From the NCBI GenBank assembly GCA_003427395.1, contig BFEA01000515.1:1002438-1022793 (forward strand): a stretch of DNA of 20,356 nt, in the 5' to 3' direction. Origin of the DNA: Chara braunii (taxonomy: Eukaryota; Streptophyta; Charophyceae; Charales; Characeae). Position numbers and translations under genes: made by a program. The notes below the pieces were generated by a model. That model did no database searches and was not told the DNA's origin. It saw only the letters and a program-made list of their open reading frames with translations. Positions 17,047 through 20,356 of the stretch are shown here, in pieces. Each line of letters opens with the position of its first letter. Within the stretch, counting starts at the first letter, position 1.

Positions 17047-17232
17047 CTATAAAACAAAGAATATAACCGAAAATTTTTTTCCTAAATTCAAATAATAGTA
17101 ATATGAACCCATCATCTCATACAGCATAACCACAACGTTGTACAATGAGAGATATGAGAGAACTAGTATTCACAACGTTCACCCCGCTCGGGATTTTTTT
17201 GAGGAAAATGTTAATTTTCAACCTCCTTTTAC
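17047..17232 (-). other. Intron C-D (186 bp)
   Basis: GTAAAA donor, strong poly-T acceptor tract. Using this donor, the TAA that appears to end exon C is intronic rather than a stop, and phase 2 matches exon D. Confidence 0.5.
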
Positions 17233-17744
17233 TCCTCTATGCCACCGGCCACAGAGGATTCAATGTTCAATACGTCTATAATGGTTGAGTTTCTGACCAA
17301 ATCCATAACATCATGAATTAGTGTTTTATGACCGCTACCAAAGAAAAATGCGAGCTTATATTTTTCTTTACCGTAGGGCCCGAACAGAGAATTATGGTCA
17401 TCTTGCTCTGAATCGACATGGAGAGGTGTCATTCACCTAGAGTCACTACGCACAACCGGCTCGGTATCCTGCACGCCAACGAACACTTCATCGCACAAAA
17501 GTCAAGCTTCCTCCTCAAGTTTTTTGCATTCCACGAATATCCACGAACCATCTTCCTCTGCATGTTTTTTGCCTTTCACTAAAACCCAGATAACTCTGCC
17601 ACCGTCACCCTCTTACACCGTCAGGGGAGAGTTATTGTGTAAAACTTCTTCGGTGTCCTGCATAACCACGCTTAATTCATCATTTAAAGTCGCAGTTATT
17701 TGTTGTAACAGTTGAACTTCGTCTATAACGACCGCACAAAATTT
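17233..17744 (-). pseudogene. Decayed gene, exon C (three or more stops)
   Basis: One minus frame stays coding-like for about 170 codons. It begins CAVVIDEVQLLQQITATLND and continues ELSVVMQDTEEVL. After TAA (17615-17613) it reads GGRVIWVLVKGKKHAEEDGS and WIFVECKKLEEE; after TGA (17504-17502), DEVFVGVQDTEPVVRSDS; after TGA (17435-17433), SLFGPYGKEKYKLAFFFGSG and HKTLIHDVMDLVRNSTIIDV. It ends GA|GTAAAA. The same frame may continue upstream to an AG at 17755-17754 if two further stops (17750, 17747) are tolerated. The Glu/Asp-rich centre and hydrophobic FFFGSG segment suggest a folded domain, but none I can name. The consistent frame across three stops is the main evidence for former coding. 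Confidence 0.58.
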
Positions 17745-17754
17745 TTATCATTCC

Positions 17755-18830
17755 TACCATTCCATATGCAACATGTTTTTCGTACAAATATGGCATTATA
17801 TTTTAAATTGGTACTCGCTTGCTATTAATTTCATGTTGAAATCACTATATTTTAGACTTGAATGAAACTTAGGATATGCGTAGTGAACCTGAAAAATGCA
17901 ATTGATAGATTATAAATCGAAACCGAAGTGAAGATTCAAGGCAATCACACACTGAACGAGAAAGTTGAAATATGAATTTCACTGCACTGCGATAATTTTG
18001 TAACTTAATAGACGTATACGAGATGGAGTTGTTATAAATTGAAACTCAAGTGAACAGTCAATGCAATGAGACACTAGACGAGAAGGTTGAACTACGAATT
18101 TCATTGCACGATGATCAATTTTATATGAGCACTGAGTTAGACATATTATACATGACATTGTGATCAACATAAGTTGAAACTCAATTGAACAGTCAAGGCA
18201 ATCATACGGTAAATGAGATGGTTTAAGGTATGAATTTCATCGTACTTCGATACATTTTGTAACTTAAAAGGCTTAACATACATGTCATTGTCCTAAATGG
18301 AAAGTCAGGCATAATCAGACAACACTACGACCAACTTTGTACGAGCACTGAGTGCGACGTATTTTACATGATATTGTAACAAACATAAATTGGAACTAAA
18401 TTGAAGAGTCAAGATAGTCATACTATGAATGATATAATTTAAGTATGGATTCTGTCACACTTCGATAAACATTGTAATTATGAAAAAATAAAATTTTAAA
18501 CCGATTGAATTAAAAAACTAATTAAAAGTTTAAATAACTAAACCCCAACTTGAATGCTTCATCTGACATTGTACGATCCTGAATCGAAACCTAAGTAAAA
18601 AGATGAGGGAATCAGACAAAGAGGTTCGAATTATAAAAATTACTTGAAAGTATCGCATGAACTTCATTTGCAAGTTGAAAACTGTATGCATACATGTGAG
18701 AAATTGTAAACTCAATATTAAACTACATCTAATCCAGCAATGCTACGAGCGACCATGATGTAAACTTCCAAAAAAGTTACGATTTACAAAAGCATCTACG
18801 AGCGTTCCGATGCCTCATGTGAACCAAACC
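17755..18830 (-). other. Intron B-C (boundaries approximate), AT-rich
   Basis: About 1.1 kb separates coding blocks B and C. It is mostly the degenerate tandem array listed separately. The exact donor was not fixed: AG|GTTTGG near 18827 is one candidate, but its phase does not match the best exon C start. Confidence 0.35.
17914..18650. repeat. Degenerate tandem array, period about 120-135 bp
   Basis: Units start with AAAT[T/C]GAAACTCAAGTGAA at 17914, 18036, 18171, 18295 and 18388, with a worn one at 18582. The shared order is GTCAA.GCAATCA.AC, GA.GAGA.GGTTGAA.TATGAATT[T]CA, ACTTCGAT.AATTTTGTAACTTAA, then ACATGACATTGT before the next start. Spacing is 122, 135, 124, 93 and 194 bp. Units are strongly diverged, and some are partial. 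Confidence 0.7.
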
Positions 18831-19720
18831 TGTAAAACGCATTCATTGACGATCCGAAAGCAAGAGTTTGTAACTCTCCTTTCGTCGCCACGTTCGAGAA
18901 CAGGAAAATGTATTTTATCCTTACAAACCTACCAACACCTGCCAAGGACTTACCAATGGCATCATGCACACAACATGCCACTTGCTCTACCTCATGCCAC
19001 TTGTCAACCTCATCAATATGACCGACAAGCACAAAATCGAATTGTCCAATCTCATAGAGAAGATGCAGAGTGCCCATATTGCCACCATTGATTGTAAGCG
19101 CGTTGCGAGAAACAAACACTCCAACGTCTACCAAAGTTCGCTTTTGCTTCGAACATGCGACATTCAACACTTTGCGGACGTCGAAATCGATCAAAGACAG
19201 ACAATAGTATGATACATACTGCGACGTTGTTCTTGCACCACACAAAGGATATAGTTCAAAAAACGGATTGTGGGCTGCACAGTCCAACAACTGTTGTTTC
19301 AAGTTTGCGGACTAGATGCAAGGTGATCTTGTGACATTCTTAAGGCGAAGGTAAAATCGCTTATTCTCTTCCTGTCTTAGTATGACGCACAAGGACGAAA
19401 GTTTCCTGACGTCGAAGGCAAAATGAGGTACTTTGATTAGACTCCCCCACTCCATCACGAAAGCAAACTTGTATTCTTTATGCCATTGACATTTCCTTGT
19501 CAGGATAACTCTATCCCATTCTTGCACGGGCCAGGCATTGAGAGGTCTGTCCAAGAAGGGGATGACTCTCATCCATAAGTCGTTTTGGAACTCTGTTCTT
19601 ATCGCCCCGATAATTTCTATATCGTCGCTCCCACCATGAAAGCCGCATGTGCAAGGGCGAATGGGATACAAATAATTATGTCAATCGGCCATCACTCTTG
19701 TCGCACTCCCTTCACAAGAC
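18831..19720 (-). pseudogene. Decayed gene, exon B (two in-frame stops)
   Basis: A roughly 295-codon minus frame is broken only by TGA (19683-19681) and TAG (19314-19312). It opens after TTTTGTGTATCAG with CEGSATRVMAD. After the TGA it reads YPIRPCTCGFHGGSDDIE, DLWMRVIPFLDRPLNAWPVQ, KYKF-like EYKFAFVMEWGSLIKVPHFA and FDVRKLSSLCVILRQEE. After the TAG come ELYPLCGARTTSQYVSYYCL, TLVDVGVFVSRNALTINGGN, LHLLYEIGQFDFVLVGHIDE and VATKGELQTLAFG. CTCGFHG is a small Cys/His motif that could bind zinc. The TINGGN..LHLLYEIGQFD block has the alternating pattern of an alpha/beta fold. No database family comes to mind. This is the best-preserved part of the gene: two stops in nearly 300 codons and no frameshift. 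Confidence 0.65.
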
Positions 19721-20018
19721 CTGATACACAAAACCTGAATGAAAATGAATTGTTTAAAAAGTAGAACAATTGCCTCTACGATGAACTAAACTTCTAAACT
19801 TGTTTAACCACCACCTAACCATTTGATATAAATCATCCCAAGATCAAAGACAAATTTCGCCACGTTGTCCTACCACAAAAATCCTCGCATTTCACTAAGT
19901 TAAAAAAAAAAAGTTCCTTTCTAGGCTCCGCTTCCCTATAGTGGACAAACTTTACTATGATGTCCTACCACAATTAACCCCGTTCGAAAACTCATTTTCC
20001 GAAATCGTATTTACTCAC
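19721..20018 (-). other. Intron A-B (298 bp)
   Basis: The donor AG|GTGAGT (20018) is close to the eukaryotic consensus, and the acceptor TTTTGTGTATCAG follows a T-rich tract. No coding-like frame is seen inside. The phases of exon A (0) and exon B (needs one leading base) do not match, so one base was probably gained or lost, or a different donor was used. Confidence 0.5.
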
Positions 20019-20356
20019 CTATTGGGCGAACTGATAAGACATATCACGTGCACTTGTTGTTTTATCTCGTGTATGGATACTCCCTTCAACAGATGGACTC
20101 AGATCTCGAAGTTTAGCTTCAACATTTAGTCGAACTTCGGAAGGACTGACAAGTCCAGTTGTGAATGACTGTGTACCTTTGGCCAACCTCTCTGAATTAA
20201 AAGCGATCGAGTCGGCATTCTGTCATTGTGTCAGGTCCGTCATCTTTCATATTTTCTCCTATGCGTTATCATATAGTTCTTCGAACGACTTTGCTCTCCG
20301 ACTCGGTACCCAGTATTCCACCAGCATTTCATTATAATTTGGAGATTTGTTTTTCA
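20019..20356 (-). pseudogene. Decayed gene, exon A (runs off the window edge)
   Basis: From the right edge, one minus frame reads SPNYNEMLVEYWVPSRRAKS and FEELYDN, then TAG (20261-20259), TGA (20249-20247) and TGA (20225-20223). It then runs 67 codons: SIAFNSERLAKGTQSFTTGL, VSPSEVRLNVEAKLRDLSPS and TSARDMSYQFAQ. A TAG at 20021-20019 sits directly on a GTGAGT donor. It is charged and probably helical, with no catalytic motif. The gene's 5' end lies outside the window. Confidence in coding origin comes from the persistent frame and the donor; the product is unknown. Confidence 0.5.

Noticed and set aside
13780-20356. All in-frame stops of the decayed gene are one C-to-T change from CAA, CAG or CGA, which looks like methylation-driven mutation.
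   Set aside because: Every stop codon (TAA, TAG, TGA) is always one C-to-T step from those codons, so the observation is trivial. Only a comparison with intact copies could show a C-to-T bias.
18831-20356. A non-standard genetic code with reassigned stop codons.
   Set aside because: All three stop codons interrupt the frames, and frameshifts occur in the same gene. Decay explains both more simply.

Overview
The window looks like repeat-rich eukaryotic nuclear DNA. It has no bacterial-style long ORFs or ribosome-binding sites. It does have recognisable GT-AG introns, many long A/T homopolymers, microsatellites, miniature inverted-repeat elements with 8-bp target-site duplications, and short coding islands interrupted by stops and frameshifts. 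A plant-lineage source (a large-genome alga or land plant) would fit, but nothing here proves the taxon. No intact protein-coding gene, tRNA, rRNA or CRISPR array is visible.

Left part (1-5360): a GC-rich hairpin and poly-T start, a short open frame (138-332) followed by frame-broken coding-like sequence, then two or three candidate plus-strand exons (1987-2078, 2265-2302, about 2384-2530) with plausible splice sites. GC-mixed sequence, GT and GA microsatellites and an AT-rich stretch with one ambiguous base (5242) follow.

Middle (5364-12805): two families of small non-autonomous DNA transposons. Family 1 (GTACGAG-rich; about 340-386 bp) lies at 5364-5724, 6107-6446 and 10240-10625. Family 2 (CGAACATGTTCG-rich) lies at 6060-6775, 7224-7519 and 12680-12805. 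The 6107-6446 copy is nested inside the 6060-6775 copy, and both keep perfect 8-bp duplications, a length typical of the hAT superfamily. The two families share a 10-bp terminus (CTACGT[T/A]GCA). Between them are a tetranucleotide/CA cluster (8285-8745), a roughly 515-bp tandem duplication (8990-10016) that runs out of a small minus-strand exon (9995-10084), and degenerate short repeats (10750-11285).

Right part (about 13780-20356, minus strand): seven exon-like blocks form one decayed multi-exon gene of unknown family, running from the right window edge leftwards. Several splice junctions are in phase, but about ten in-frame stops and at least three frameshifts make it a pseudogene as it stands. 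Its introns have been colonised. One of 1.87 kb consists almost wholly of an A-B-A'-B' inverted-repeat complex (14938-16762), and another of about 1.1 kb holds a degenerate tandem array of roughly 125-bp units. Products could not be named from sequence alone.
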